Source of the DNA: Endocalyx cinctus
Lineage: Eukaryota; Ascomycota; Sordariomycetes; Amphisphaeriales; Apiosporaceae
Direction of reading: 5' to 3'
DNA length: 64,000 nucleotides
Assembly (NCBI GenBank): GCA_001600455.1
Contig: BCKC01000004.1
Location: forward strand, 1,054,001 to 1,118,000
In this document: piece after piece, positions 33,216 to 48,141 of the stretch
How the letters are laid out: each line of letters starts with the position of its first letter
Position numbering within the stretch: the first letter of the stretch is position 1
Position numbers and translations under genes: made by a program
The notes under the pieces: generated by a model
Told to the model about the DNA's origin: nothing
The model's input: only the letters and a program-made list of their open reading frames with translations
The model's database searches: none

Positions 33216-33331
33216 GCGACTTCTCAAGAAATCGCTCGTTTACTTTTATTAAGTTAATCTCTTTATTCAATAAGCAACTTCTGAAGAAGTCGCTCGCTTA
33301 CTTTTATTAGGTTAATCTCTTTATTCAATAA
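33216..33331. repeat. 58-bp tandem duplication containing hairpins
   Basis: Copies at 33216 and 33274 share GC(G/A)ACTTCT and AATCTCTTTATTCAATAA. Each starts with an imperfect hairpin (GCGACTTCT...AGAAATCGC). AT-rich, non-coding. Confidence 0.85.
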
Positions 33332-34200
33332 ATAATTTTTCAAAAAGCTGCATCTTTTTAAATCACTTTTAATTAATAAAACAGTCATTTCCGTTTTGTT
33401 ACGGTATCTTCACTATAACATATTGAAAGTTATGCAAATTTATTCATTTTTTTTTTGAGAAAAGTGGACCAGGCTCAGGCTAGGCTCAGGCTAAAAGCGG
33501 CATGGCTCAGGTTTTAGTCCCAATTTGATGTGCATTGGTAAAAGTGACTATACAGGTAGGACGGAGTTCACCTACTTACTTAAGTAAGCAACTAGGTACC
33601 TAAATAGTGTATTTTACAGGCCGTCAGGCTGACCTTCAAGGCGTCAGGGGGTACAGTATATACTGTGGGTCTAGTATATTGAATCATAAATCATTAGTAT
33701 AGATATCCATATATCCATATTATTTATATACTCTGCAAAAGAAGTATATGTTTAGATGCATCAGAGTTCGATACCTGAAATTCAGGCCCTGAATACCTAC
33801 CTAAGCAGATAAGATAACGATTAATTTTTCTTTTTCTTTTTTGTTTAACTGGCGAGACTGGTTATTTACATAAATATATGTTTTGTATGTGTTAAGGTAA
33901 TAATGAGCTTAAAGCTCAAACAAATTATGTATAATTACCTATTCAGTACTTACTTACCTAAATACTTAAGTAGCCTGTCTACCTATATGTAGGTATTTAT
34001 TCGCCAACTTTATTCATTAACTGAACTCTTTTCCATTTTCTTTATATATTAAGTTGACTAGCATAATCAATATCTCTATCTTTACTAGATTCTTCTAGTA
34101 TCGATTCTTTCAGTTCACTCATACTTTTCTATTCTAATTCTCTTCATCATTTTCTATCATCAATCTTGTTAAGACAGATGAATTAGAAAGCTCTTTAATC
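33332..34200. other. Right edge of the island and promoter of the Iws1 gene
   Basis: AT-rich DNA with GGCTCAGGCTA repeats at 33471-33501 and TACCTA motifs at 33580-33610 and 33940-33990. The last 200 bp are CT-rich and presumably the Iws1 promoter/leader. No gene seen. Confidence 0.5.
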
Positions 34201-35627
34201 ATGTCCGACAACGAGTCCCCTATAGATCCTGCCAACAATCACACGGAGCGAGAGAACGAGAATGACGTGGAAGATGTAGATCCTCTTTCCGATAATGAAA
34301 ACACGAGAGGTCACGACTCTGATGCCCTCTCTGAAATCGACGAAGACGAATTCGGTGACTACGATCCTTCAGCCGTGCGCATCGAAGAGCGTCCCGTAGA
34401 GATTGACGAAGATGTCGCTAGAACCCTGAAGGCATCGAAGAGAAAGGGAACCGCCACCAAGAAGCCAAAGGAAGGTCGCAGAGACAAGAAGCGAACGAGA
34501 GATCGCGAAGACGATAATGATGGCGCCGATGGGGAGATCCTGACCACCAAAAGAGCCCGTAAAACTGGCGCCTCTAAGGGTGAAGAAAAGGGCAGCCGAA
34601 AGCCATCTCCCGAACCAGAGAATGAAGAGAACCTGACACCCGAAGAGCGACGGCGTCGCGCTATTGAACGGGCTGCCAAGAAGGAGTTCAAACCCAAGAC
34701 GACTCGTCGTAAGAAAGGCGAAGTGGTATGGTGGAAATCTACACAGATCAACTCACGGCCAGATGATACTAACATTGATTGCGATTTAGGATCTCGAGGA
34801 TGAGCTAGACGAGCAGATAGCTGATCTGAAATTACGGATGGAGACGGCGTGTCAAAACGATAACGTGGCTCGTGAGGCTGGCCAGCCCGCCCTCCACAAG
34901 CTGAAGCTCCTTCCCGAGGTTATGTCTCTTCTTAATCGCAACAACTCCGAGGCCAAAGCCGCTCTCGTGGATCCGGATACCAACTTCTTACAACACGTCA
35001 AGTTCTTCCTCGAACCCTTGAACGACGGCTCTCTACCGGCTTACAACATACAGCGAGATATCTTCCGAGCTCTATTGCAGCTCCCAATAGAGAAGGAAAC
35101 GTTACGGTCGAGCGGGATAGGAAAGGTTGTGCTCTTTTATACCAAGAGCAAGAAATGCGAGATCGGCGTCAAGCGGATGGCCGAACGTTTGTTGGGAGAA
35201 TGGAGCAGACCCATTCTCGACCGAACCGACGACTACAAGAAGCGGTACATCGAGACCCGAGATTATGACTACCAGTACGTTTGGTCATCTTCCATTCATA
35301 TAATTTGCGTTCTTCTGTATTTGAGTAACTAACCTGTTTCACCCTCTTCACTACAGAGCTGCCAAACTGCGACAAGCTACCAGCTCAAGTCAGTTCACGC
35401 TGACCCAGCGACCTTTGGCGTCGCAATCGCGAAGCGACGCTGAACGCGAACGTATTCTCGCGCCCGCTAACCAGAGCAACCGCGCTCGTGTTGTTGGTCT
35501 ACCTCAAGCGTATACCGTCGCTCCTCGCAGTACATTCGATGCATCCCGCAACCCCGAGCATCGACCCATCGGTGCTAGCGGTTTGGAGGCCTTCCGCAGA
35601 ATGACCCAGAAGAAGAAGAAGGGATAG
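34201..35627 (+). CDS. IWS1: Transcription elongation factor Iws1/Spn1, three exons
   Basis: Exons 34201-34725, 34790-35274 and 35357-35627. Introns of 64 and 82 bp have donors GTATGG and GTACGT with TTTAG/TACAG acceptors; phases 0 and 2 match, giving 426 aa. The N-terminal 170 residues are acidic then strongly basic and disordered (LSDNEN, DEDEFGDYDPS, then KKPKEGRRDKKR). Exon 2 encodes a TFIIS N-terminal-like (LW) helical domain with LKLLPEVMSLLNRN, LLQLPIEKETLRSSGIGKV and RMAERLLGEWSRPIL. The tail is basic and ends GASGLEAFRRMTQKKKKG. Known role: nuclear partner of Spt6 and RNA polymerase II in elongation and chromatin maintenance. The start is the first ATG after a CT-rich leader. Confidence 0.93.
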
Positions 35628-37330
35628 ATGTATAAATTGTAGGATTTTACTGTGTTCTCTGTTTGTTCTCTTCATAGTTAGGCGGATTGCATTGGGTATG
35701 GATTCTAAATGTTTACTTAGGAGTCCATTAGGTATTCACGGGGGTCATCTCTTATCAGGTTTGCCTAGATAACTAGTCTAGTCACTTCGAACGTTTGTTA
35801 AAATACCTTGCTTTGACACCGGACTTTGCCACTTTTGATTTCTGTCTCCCCGTAACGAGAACGGGTACTGCTTCATGTAACCCGAAAAGACGAGAAGGTC
35901 AGACAATAATAAGAGAATGAGTAATAGAAAGTAACTGTATAGTCATGACACGTATTTATTTTTCAGGGCATCAAAAGATTCATCTATTATAGAACGACAA
36001 AGTAGCGATGGCAATCTTTACTATCCTAAGGCTGCACTAGAAGAACTCTTGAGTTCAGCGCGCGAGATTTTGGGACCAGAATTGTTTTGCTTCTAGTACC
36101 TGGTACGAGGTCAAAATTCAAGAATAATTACACATGAAGCAAGCGAGGAACGATATGATAACCAGTGAGGGTGGCTAGGCTTGATCACCCCCTCCCCCTT
36201 TTATACCTATTACATACCTATACGCGTTACTGGAAGTGCGGAGACAGATATATAGGATATGGCGTTTTGAGAAGTGATGGTCAATATGCGGAACCTCGGA
36301 AATAAGTGTGTGAAGCTCTCTTTGCATAGCAAGTCCAAGAAAACAGACACGAAGTAGAAAGTATAATATATGCACTTAATCTACCTACCTACCAGCCTAC
36401 TTACCTAGGGAAAGTAGTGTCTATTTACCGAATATGTGAGTTCTTCTAAGAACTATCACATAATTCGTCTATGTCATTATCAAGTGAATACGTACACACA
36501 TAATTATTAGGACTAAGGAGGTAAGTCATCGCAGATAGAGAGACAGATTATACCCAACTACAAGTTAAAGCGTTAAAGAAGCCCCTGAGTTCAACGAGAA
36601 TCCATCTTGGAATCTTGCCTTAGTTCTAGACATGTCCTCCTCCTCCTGCTGCTGCTTCACCATCCTCGTTCTCTTTCTTATCATATACTTACGGGCTGTT
36701 TGGAATCTCGCGTCTACACCTGTGTCTTACCTAGCAAGATCTGGATGTCTGATGCATGTGTCGAATTAAGCCCTAGCAATCAACGAACTGGAGAAAGCGG
36801 GTATAGGGGTGAGACGCAATGACGCAAGAAACGGAAATGAGGTCAGTGAACAGGCAAACTTGAATGAGAGCTCTTGTATTTGTTTTTTCCCCCTCGAGAC
36901 CTCTCCTCTTCTTCTTTTTCTTCTTATCTCAGTGCGCCTTTCTTCTCGGCTCAAGTAGTATCTACTTCTTTCGTTCTACATCGTCCTGATTTCTTTATTA
37001 TGAATTCCACCCATATTTTCTCGTTTCGTTCATTCGTGATCTTTGTGGATGTTTCGTATTTCCAATTCCCATTCCCCTTTGCCATCATTATGGAGAAAAT
37101 GGTGACATCATTTTCTTTCCATTTGTTATCCCAGAGAAAAAAAAGTTGCGATGGTAAAGAGTTTCTATGCTAAGTGACGTAGATCTTGAGGAAAGACACT
37201 AAATGGAAAAAAAGAGAAAGGAAAAAGAGGCCAAGGAAAGTTCTTTTCGATGTAGAGACCAATTAGACCAAACAGGCAGAGTGTAAGAAAAGGATGGGGA
37301 GGAATTATGGCTATCAATCCGATGCGTTCT
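35628..37330. other. Intergenic DNA 3' of Iws1
   Basis: No gene supported. AT-rich, with TACCTA motifs around 36385-36410 and pyrimidine-rich stretches around 36880-36930. Open frames at 36607-36822 and 36874-37173 are low complexity (Ser/Phe-rich) and are not called. Confidence 0.5.
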
Positions 37331-37538
37331 TGTTGGGTTAAAATCGTAAGATTTTACTGTTCTGAAAAATGAAGTTATTATTGTTGTTGATGTTGTGAAA
37401 TAATTCTGCTAGTCAGAATTATTTCGAGTGTAAGTGAGCTGGCGTACAGGCCAGCTCCGCACTGGCCACATACACCAGCCTGTGGCTGGTGATGTGGCTG
37501 GTGTGGCTTATACTCCAGCTAGCTACTAATAATCAACA
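37331..37538. mobile_element. Solo LTR of a retrotransposon with 5-bp target duplication
   Basis: The 208-bp element begins TGTTGGGTTAAAATCG and ends CTAATAATCAACA, with terminal TGTTG/CAACA. The 5 bp before it (37326-37330) and after it (37539-37543) are both GTTCT, a perfect target-site duplication. Inside are four hairpins: AAAATC/GATTTT, AATAATTCTG/CAGAATTATT, GAGCTGG/CCAGCTC and CACCAGCC/GGCTGGTG. There is no internal coding sequence, so it is a solo LTR left by LTR-LTR recombination. The size and short 5-bp duplication suit a Ty1/copia-like parent, an inference. It sits about 180 bp beyond the stop of the SRPK-type kinase gene. Confidence 0.9.
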
Positions 37539-37720
37539 GTTCTAGAAAAAAAAAAACAATGAAAACATGAAAAGGGCAACTTTCTGTATATGTGTGAAAG
37601 CAGCCGAGGGGATAGAAAAAAACGACCAGCAAATCGTCCCCGACAGATCGAATTATCTTATCCTTTTTTATCATGTCGACCAAACTCTGAAAAGGCTCAA
37701 AAAACAAAACCTTTGAGTTT

Positions 37721-41483
<3,763 letters not shown>

Positions 41484-41719
41484 GTTGGAATAGGACCTTC
41501 TGTAGTAATGATGGGTTTCAGACCTTCCTTCTTTCTTTTCTTATTTATTATGGCATTAGTAGCGGCCGTAGCTGCTGCTGTAGTTGACGTTGCCGGTGTG
41601 CTATTGATGGTACCGTTACCATTTGCGCCAGCCATCATAGGGACGGTATTCGATGTAGAGTTGTGGGAGATGGGAATCGCAGAAACTGGGGAACCTGTCG
41701 CGTCTTTTGCGCCGTTCAT
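41484..41719 (-). CDS. Probable first exon of an unrecognised gene
   Basis: ATG at 41719 opens 78 codons (MNGAKDATGSPVSAIPI, then a Thr/Ala-rich run, then INKKRKKEGLKPIITTEGP) up to a strong donor GTAAGT at 41483. The low-complexity start followed by a basic patch is typical of a nuclear protein N-terminus. Downstream acceptors at about 41434 (TATAAAG) or 41369 (CTACTAG) both keep an open frame for a short distance. The latter continues with AQRSTKSARRKLYN to a stop near 41263. Family not recognised; the 3' structure is unresolved. Confidence 0.4.
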
Positions 41720-43519
41720 CTTGAGACAAATATAAAGGGGAGGAAATGTGGATTTTGATTAAATTCAATAGAAACGAGTATTGCGATTGATTTTTTTTAA
41801 TATCGCGCGCGCAAAAAGGTCGAATCGAGAGGCTTCGAGGAACTGTCTAGTAGAATAAGATTTAGACTTGAACTTTGAAGTTGAGAAATTAGAGGTTTGG
41901 CGAAGATTCAGCGATAATTATGAATCGAATTGAGAGATGCGAAATAATAGTGCGATTTGACTGATAATATTTGTCCTTTTCGCAGAATAAAACAAATATA
42001 TGCGAGGTCGAAAATAAGTAATTTGTAAAATACAGAAAGTAGCGGCGATAATTCCAGAATTATAGAATTATACCAATAGGGACAATTACAAGGTAATGAA
42101 TCCTGATCCTTATTTTAGCTTCAGTGAAGATGTAAAGTAAATTTATGTATTTAGTAGGAACTTCTTACTTAGGTTAGGTACCTGAAGTAACTTATCCTAG
42201 TACCTAGCATGGTACCTCCTAAGCCTTAGCCTCCGTAGATTAGGTATGTACTAACCTGGAAAGTAACTGTAACGATAGAACATTCAAAATACTATAGTAT
42301 AGGTAGTACCCTATATGATTAATGATTAGATTTATATAAATATACGAAAACTCAATAATTTGTGAATATTAACTGACAGGATGTGAATATTAATCAGTTC
42401 AGTATAATAATGATTATAAAATGTTGGCATAGGAATAATACGTAACCTAGAGATAGAATACATACATACAAAAACAGAAAATTGGGTAGCTTGGAATAAG
42501 AAATAACGTCATGTCATATGCTAAAGCCCAAAAAAAAGAGGGTAAAAGGGAATTCAGTCCGAGCGAGGGAATTAGATGTGACGACAATGCAACAGTAACA
42601 CCTTGTCAAAGACGAGCAGCATGACCAACTTGATATCTGATTCTGAAATAAAATCAATTTTGATTTGTCTGTTAAAAAAAGACTTATTCAAGTTCTCTCG
42701 TGCGTTAATATACTCCCTTACTACTGAGTAAATGAATGAATATATCTAGATGGCCCTGGATTGGGTATGGATGGATCCATCATATACAAAATCCATATGA
42801 CCTCACCATCGTCCCACCAGCCCACCTCCCACCTCCCATGTACTCTCCATAGTATTCGTGTGGAGTGTGGTAATCTAACCTTGCCAAAAGGGAGCTCGGT
42901 ATCAGCTAATTCGGCAATCCGCTCTTAAATTATCTCAGCTGAAATCCAAGTTATATAATGAAGGCCGGTCTTCTCGTGAGACCGTAACAATGTTCTGCTG
43001 CTCGGATTTCGACTTCGATCGTATCGCAAATCCTCATACGAACAGATTTTGCTTTCATCAAGTATGCCGCATTACGACATTCAACGGTGCCTTGAAGTTC
43101 ATCTCATCATCGTGCAGAGGAGACACGCCCCCCCAGAGACCGCTTACCCGCAGATTTTTTTGACGTATTTCCATTCCCATTCTCGAATTGACCAGTAAAG
43201 AAATAGTGCGGAATAATTCCCCAAGACTATCCTGGCGAATAATGACGCCCTTTTATTATGCACTCCGCAAGCCACCCGAATTACAGATAAAAAAGAAAAA
43301 GTAATGAATATTACTATCGCCACGCCATCGACGTAGGGCAGCATCCCATTCAGGTTTTCCATGCTCCATAAATTGATTACTAATGTTTTATCCCACCATT
43401 CCAGCGTTTTATAACTCGTACATAGCATTTTTGATACCTAGTATTTAGACTCGGTGCTGAGAAGTGATGACTGCGAATGGCTATTACTACCTGAATTCAC
43501 TATATACATGTGGCGGTCT
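41720..43519. other. AT-rich intergenic DNA
   Basis: It contains the promoter side of the 41.7-kb exon, TACCTA motifs at 42170-42240 and the 3' flank of the M24 peptidase gene. A minus-strand open frame at 43144-43428 has two hydrophobic stretches but no motif or support; not called. Confidence 0.45.
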
Positions 43520-45227
43520 CTAGAGCTCATCTGAAGAGTTTTGGTCTTCTTTCTCCTGTGCCGACGCGGGTGTCCTGACTAGGAGAAGCTCTTCCTGCCT
43601 GCCATATACCCACTGCCATCTCTGGGTTTCCTCATCCCAGTACACGTCTTCTTCCTGTGGGAATTTGACAGTTTTGTTCTTCTCCGGCACGAAATGCTCG
43701 GCGTAGAGCTCGATGCTATAATACGTATTCTTGAGTAGCGGCATATCCCCTATCACGGGGACGCCATCCTGTAGATTTGTCATTCCTGGAAATGAAACAG
43801 TCTGTTAATATAACCAATTGATTCATATTTCACAATCTGTAAAATTCCATGCATTGGAGAAAATGTGGAAGAAGAAGAAAATTGGAAACTCACCAATCAC
43901 CGTGCCAGCCGAGTGTCCCCATTCGCCTGTAGCATGACAATAGATCTTCCCCTCGATGCCTTCTTCGTGCATCTGAGCGAGGGACGCCGCCAAGATTTCA
44001 TTACCCGTTTTTCCGATCTTCATGTTCTCGAGAACGATATCTTGGAGCATATTGACCTTCTTCAATCCCTCTATCACGCTCGGCGGAACGTCAGCCTCGG
44101 TCTCCCCGGGACGCAACACGTACCCGATGTGCTGGGTGTCCGTGTTGAGACCCATAGCCGTGACGCCGAAGTCAGTGTGAATGACGTCGCCGTAGTTGAT
44201 CGGCGACTCGGGAGCGTGCGGGTCGTCCATCTCTATCGATGCCGGCAAGTCGTTGTTCGTCAGCACGAACACGCTTGGCTGGAACCACGTCGTGTAGTTA
44301 AGAGACTGGATTTTCTCGCGCATCCACCACTCGACATCCTAGATCCGTGAATATGTATATAAGTAAGAGCGTCGACTAAAGGAAAAAGACAAGAACTGGA
44401 GTAAAGTAAATGAATACACCTACTGAGCTCATACTTTCCCCCGGGGTAATGACCTTCTCACTAAAAGCCTCCTCGATCACCGCCCATGCCGTCTCCATCA
44501 ACTTCTTGTACCAGTGCAACCTACCCGGAACCATAGTAGCGATAAATTCAACAGCTAGCATAGGTACGTTAACGAATCGTTCAGCCCACACGTCACCCAA
44601 TTCGGTCTTAAAAGCCTCGAGCTCCCCGGCGTGCAAGCCCGACGCGAACGCGATCTCCGCGTGCGTATTGACGGCAATTTTGGCCGGGTCATGATCCGCG
44701 AGCACGTCTTTCAGTTCCTCGTAGACTACGGGCGTATTGTCGATCCACTCGTACGCGTACGGCGGATTGATTGTGAAAAGATATGTGGTCCGCCGGCGGG
44801 ACGAGAACTGCGTGCTCGATTTCAGCGACCAGAAGACCGTGTCTTCGGCATATTCGCGTTGGGACATCTGCCATTCCTTTGTTAGGTCGACATATATGAG
44901 AGAGGTATTGAGATAATATTCATGAAAAAAAAAGGGGGTGGGATTGGAATAACGTACCAGCCAAGCGTCGACTCCGTACTTGGCTAACAAACCGGGAATA
45001 AGCGCTCGCCTCTCTTTAGTCCATGTGTCTACGATATCCGCCTGCTCGCGGAGCGGCGGTAGCGTTTGGAACTGCGGCTTCCTCTTCGTCATACTACGCC
45101 CATCGCTCAACGCCCGGATGTTACCCTCTGTGGTATAAGGATTGTACTGGGGGGCCGGAATCGCCCCGCAGATAGTGATTAACAAGAGCAAAATAACATT
45201 GCTCATATATGTAAGTAACACGCGCAT
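43520..45227 (-). CDS. Secreted M24-family metallopeptidase (Xaa-Pro aminopeptidase-like), four exons
   Basis: Exons 44958-45227, 44424-44867, 43894-44338 and 43520-43785. Introns of 90, 85 and 108 bp have donors GTACGT, GTAGGT and GTGAGT, giving 474 aa. Intron 1 is a multiple of three without stops, so an unspliced reading would add 30 spurious residues. The N-terminus is a hydrophobic signal peptide ([16 protein letters not shown]). The pita-bread catalytic domain has all M24 metal ligands in order: D294 (HTDFG), D305 (NTDTQ), H380 (WGHSAG), E412 (YSIELY) and E452 (RQEELLLV). Upstream, [16 protein letters not shown] is typical of the family's N-terminal domain. Expected activity: removal of N-terminal residues next to proline outside the cell or in the secretory path; specificity not proven. 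A second in-frame Met8 could also start the signal peptide. Confidence 0.9.
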
Positions 45228-45874
45228 TCTGCGTATTTGGGATGTCCCCGATCCTAAACTCAGTCGATAAATTGATAGTTTATATGAGAAAATTTCACGT
45301 ATATATAAATAATTGGTTGAAATTCAATCAAGTATATCCTATCACTTATCTGAGTATTTGAAATACGTGAGGAGATGGACGGATAGAGCCGACCGAAGAA
45401 TGGACCGGGATCTGGAGTGGGGTGCGGATGTAACCCATGAGGGAAGTTTGACTTATTTCTTTCGGGCTACCGCCGTCAGTCAACACGACGCATGTCATGC
45501 CATATCTCCTCCTTACCTTTGTTAGCCCTCTCTAATTGATGTTAATAAAGGAGAAAGACCGATAGAATATTTACTACTCTACGACCAGTATAGTCAATTC
45601 AATCTCTTAGGGTAGAGGAGACTGAATAAATGGTTTTGCACATATGATCACAAAGGTAGGCATCCTTCGTCATATAGCTGAATAACATTGGAATTTGATG
45701 CTATCGTAGTCTAATGGTATATCTACCCCATCTATATTCCTTTTATTCGCCCTTTATTTCCGACCATCATATCTTCTATCATACGCGTTTGTTCTTGCAT
45801 ACCCATACAAGAACTCAAGTAGATCAAACGTGCACAGATGATCAGAAGTGAATATTGACTTGTAATTCTGATCC
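45228..45874. other. Intergenic DNA
   Basis: 5' flank of the M24 peptidase and 3' flank of zuotin. No gene or repeat of note. Confidence 0.5.
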
Positions 45875-47274
45875 TTATTTGAAATACTTCACTTCCCCAT
45901 CCTTGAGCTTTCCGGCACCTACGAGCCTCGTCACCTCCTCGGTCCAGGCACTCTTGATATCGTCGGCGACCTTCAGACCGTTCAGCTTGCCGGCCAGGGC
46001 GGCAATCTCGTCTGGGTCCATCTTTCCCTGGGCAAGCTCGACGTCGCCGAGCACGGCGTCGATCTGGGACGGGCTAGGGTCGCCAGAGGCGAAGTAATTG
46101 GCGTCCTTGACGGAACCGCGGAGGACGCGCTTGTTCTTCTTGACGGCGTTCTTGGCAGCTTCTTTCGCCTTCTTGCTAGCTTCCCTGTCGGCTTTAGCCT
46201 TCTCCTCGGCATCCTTGGCGGCCTTTTCTTCGGCCTCCTTCTTCAGACGAGCTTCTTCCTTGGCTTTCTTCTCGGCCGCCTCCTTTTCAAACTTCTTCTT
46301 GTTCTTGGCGGCGTTGGCCTCCTGGCGGAATCGCTTGATGCGCTCGTCGCCGGCTGAGCAGTCGTCGAGCATCTTTCGGAGACGCGCGTTGTCCTCGGCC
46401 TTCTTCTTTTTGCGAGCATTGGCATTCTTACGCTCCATGTGTCGTTTCTGGTCTCGGTTCTCGTTGTCGTCGGGAACATCCTCGTCGAGGTATTCGAAAG
46501 AACGCCACGAGTCAAAGTTGTACCAGAAGTTATAGAAAGTGTCAACTTCTTCTTTGGTAGCGTTCTCGTCTCCGAAAGAAGGCACGGGTTGCTGCTTGGA
46601 GAAGCGAGCTTCGGATTTGAAGACACGGCTCCAGAGTTTGTAATGGTTTTTGGAGGCTTCCTTCTTGGAGGGCGGGTCGACGTCGGCTTTCTCGTCTACG
46701 GAGTCGAATTGACGTCTCTTGACAGGGTCCAGGAGAACTTCCGTGGCTTTCTGAATGCACTTGAAGAAATTGTCGTCTTCGGTATTACCTTGGGCGGCCT
46801 TCTTATCGGGATGGTGCTTGAGAACCTTCTTGCGGTGAGCTCTCTTGATCTGCTCCTCGGTAGCCTTCCAGCGGTACTTGGATAGACCTAGAACTTGGTA
46901 ATGATCTTGGGACTGTTATGGTTTAGTTAGTAGATGTAAGCACAAAATGCAAGGGAGAAAAGATGGGAATGAATAATTACCTTCCAATCCTTAGCATCCC
47001 TCTGTAACATCAGAGGGTCCTCGGGCTCGCTCTCATCACTCTCGTCATCTTTCTCTACATTTTGAGCCTTCTCTTGAGCTTGAATACGGTCATCTTCAGA
47101 GAAGGTTCGCTTATGTCTAGCACGGCGGGCGTGGGCGAGGAAATGAGGACCGACAGGTTCAATAGTTCGTTCAGTGGAAGTGGTTACGGTACCGATAGGT
47201 TTAAAATCCTTCTCGGCAGACCAACCTTCCGGCAATGCGGGAAGTGGCTTGGCCACAAGTGCTACTGCTGCCAT
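45875..47274 (-). CDS. ZUO1: Zuotin, ribosome-associated J-domain protein, two exons
   Basis: Exons 46981-47274 and 45875-46912. The 68-bp intron has donor GTAATT, acceptor ATAACAG and a CTAAC branch site, giving 443 aa, the normal fungal length. Seen: a conserved N-terminus with LPEGWSAEKDFKPIG and the zuotin motif AHARRARHKRTFSEDD; a J domain starting at S99 (DHYQVLGLSKYRW) with HPD at 132-134; a C-terminal zuotin-homology region (FYNFWYNFDSWRSFEYLDED); a long Lys/Glu/Ala-rich charged helix; and a C-terminal helical bundle ending DGEVKYFK. Known role: pairs with the atypical Hsp70 Ssz1 on the ribosome near the tunnel exit and stimulates Ssb on nascent chains. It diverges from the MZM1 gene across about 450 bp, so the two may share a promoter region. 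Confidence 0.95.
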
Positions 47275-47720
47275 ATCGATTTTCTCTTTATGACGATTGT
47301 TAACGTTTTGTGGTAAAGAAATGTAGCAGAACGAGGGGCAGTAGTTTTGGGAATTTTTTTTTTTTTTTTTCTCTTAAGAAAAGTTACAGGGGATATATGC
47401 ACTAGTACATTATTAGTGGATATAAAGGTACCTAAGTACCTACCAGCCCTGCCAACCTACTACTTTATAGGCATTCAAATAGAACCCACCAGCCAGCCAG
47501 CCTACCCATCCTGCCATCCTAAAGTATAGCGCCACAGATGGTCAAACTCCACTAGCCACAGAGCTTATTTTCTTTGATCATCACTCACATGTGAAGCTTA
47601 AGCAATTATTTCGAAACTCACCCAACCTAACCTTCAATAACATCCTCAATTCTCCCGTATTCAGATATTTTAGCATTGTTTTAAGTTTGTTTAAGGTGTA
47701 TATAAGAGCCTATCGTAAAA
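47275..47720. promoter_or_regulatory. Shared divergent promoter region of ZUO1 and MZM1
   Basis: 446 bp between the two starts. It contains a T run (47357-47371), a TACCTA patch (47430-47445) and a CT/A-rich stretch before the MZM1 ATG. Promoter function is by position; no specific factor site is claimed. Confidence 0.5.
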
Positions 47721-48141
47721 ATGTCCACAACAGCCCTACCAGCATATCGCAATCTCTGGCGCGCCACCCGGATCGCTTTCCAAGGTTAGTTTATACGCCT
47801 ATATGTTCTACTCTAGATTAACTATTCACTAATCCTTTTTGTACTGATACTTAGGTGACGAGAGAGTGCTTACCGCCGCGCGCGCGACTATACGTGAAAA
47901 TTTCCGCGCCAACGCATCCCTGTCTTCCACGAGCGAACCTGAGCGTCTCGCCGGTGCTATCCGCCACGCCGATGATGTTGCTGCGATATTACGCCATAAC
48001 GTTGTTCAGGGGAAGAAAGATGACGATGAGAATAAATACAAGCTAAGAATACATGAAGATACCGAACGGGGCGACAACGAGAGCATTAAGCTTGCCGGTG
48101 CTGGCAGTACGGGTGGAGGGAAGTGCTGTTCCGAGAGGTGA
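47721..48141 (+). CDS. MZM1: Mzm1-like LYR-motif protein, complex III assembly factor, two exons
   Basis: Exon 1 (47721-47784) has only 21 codons and is easily missed; exon 2 is 47855-48141. The 70-bp intron (GTTAGT...ACTTAG) joins CAA-G|GT-GAC in phase 1, giving 116 aa. The N-terminus MSTTALPAYRNLWRATRIAF carries the LYR-type motif (A-Y-R), followed by helices VLTAARATIRENFR and AGAIRHADDVAAILRHNVVQ, the arrangement of Mzm1. Known role: a mitochondrial matrix chaperone stabilising the Rieske iron-sulfur protein before insertion into respiratory complex III. The tail GSTGGGKCCSER is Cys-containing and not obviously conserved. It is divergent from ZUO1. Confidence 0.9.

Noticed and set aside
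25679..33501. GCTCAGGCT-type sequences at 25679-25704 and 33471-33501 as inverted ends of one 7.8-kb transposon
   Set aside because: The motifs are inverted but the nearby GTTATGCAAA motif is in the same orientation at both sites, so the ends do not match as a simple inverted pair.
25236..34200. Possibility that the island is a Starship giant mobile element
   Set aside because: No tyrosine-recombinase (DUF3435 captain) gene or matching element ends were seen, and the interval is small.
43144..43428. Minus-strand 94-codon frame with two hydrophobic stretches
   Set aside because: No motif, no splice context and no leader; AT-rich DNA easily yields such hydrophobic frames.
44868..44957. Thirty in-frame codons inside the M24 peptidase gene
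   Set aside because: They are an intron of 90 bp with good GTACGT/GGCAG borders; removing them restores the family sequence [15 protein letters not shown].
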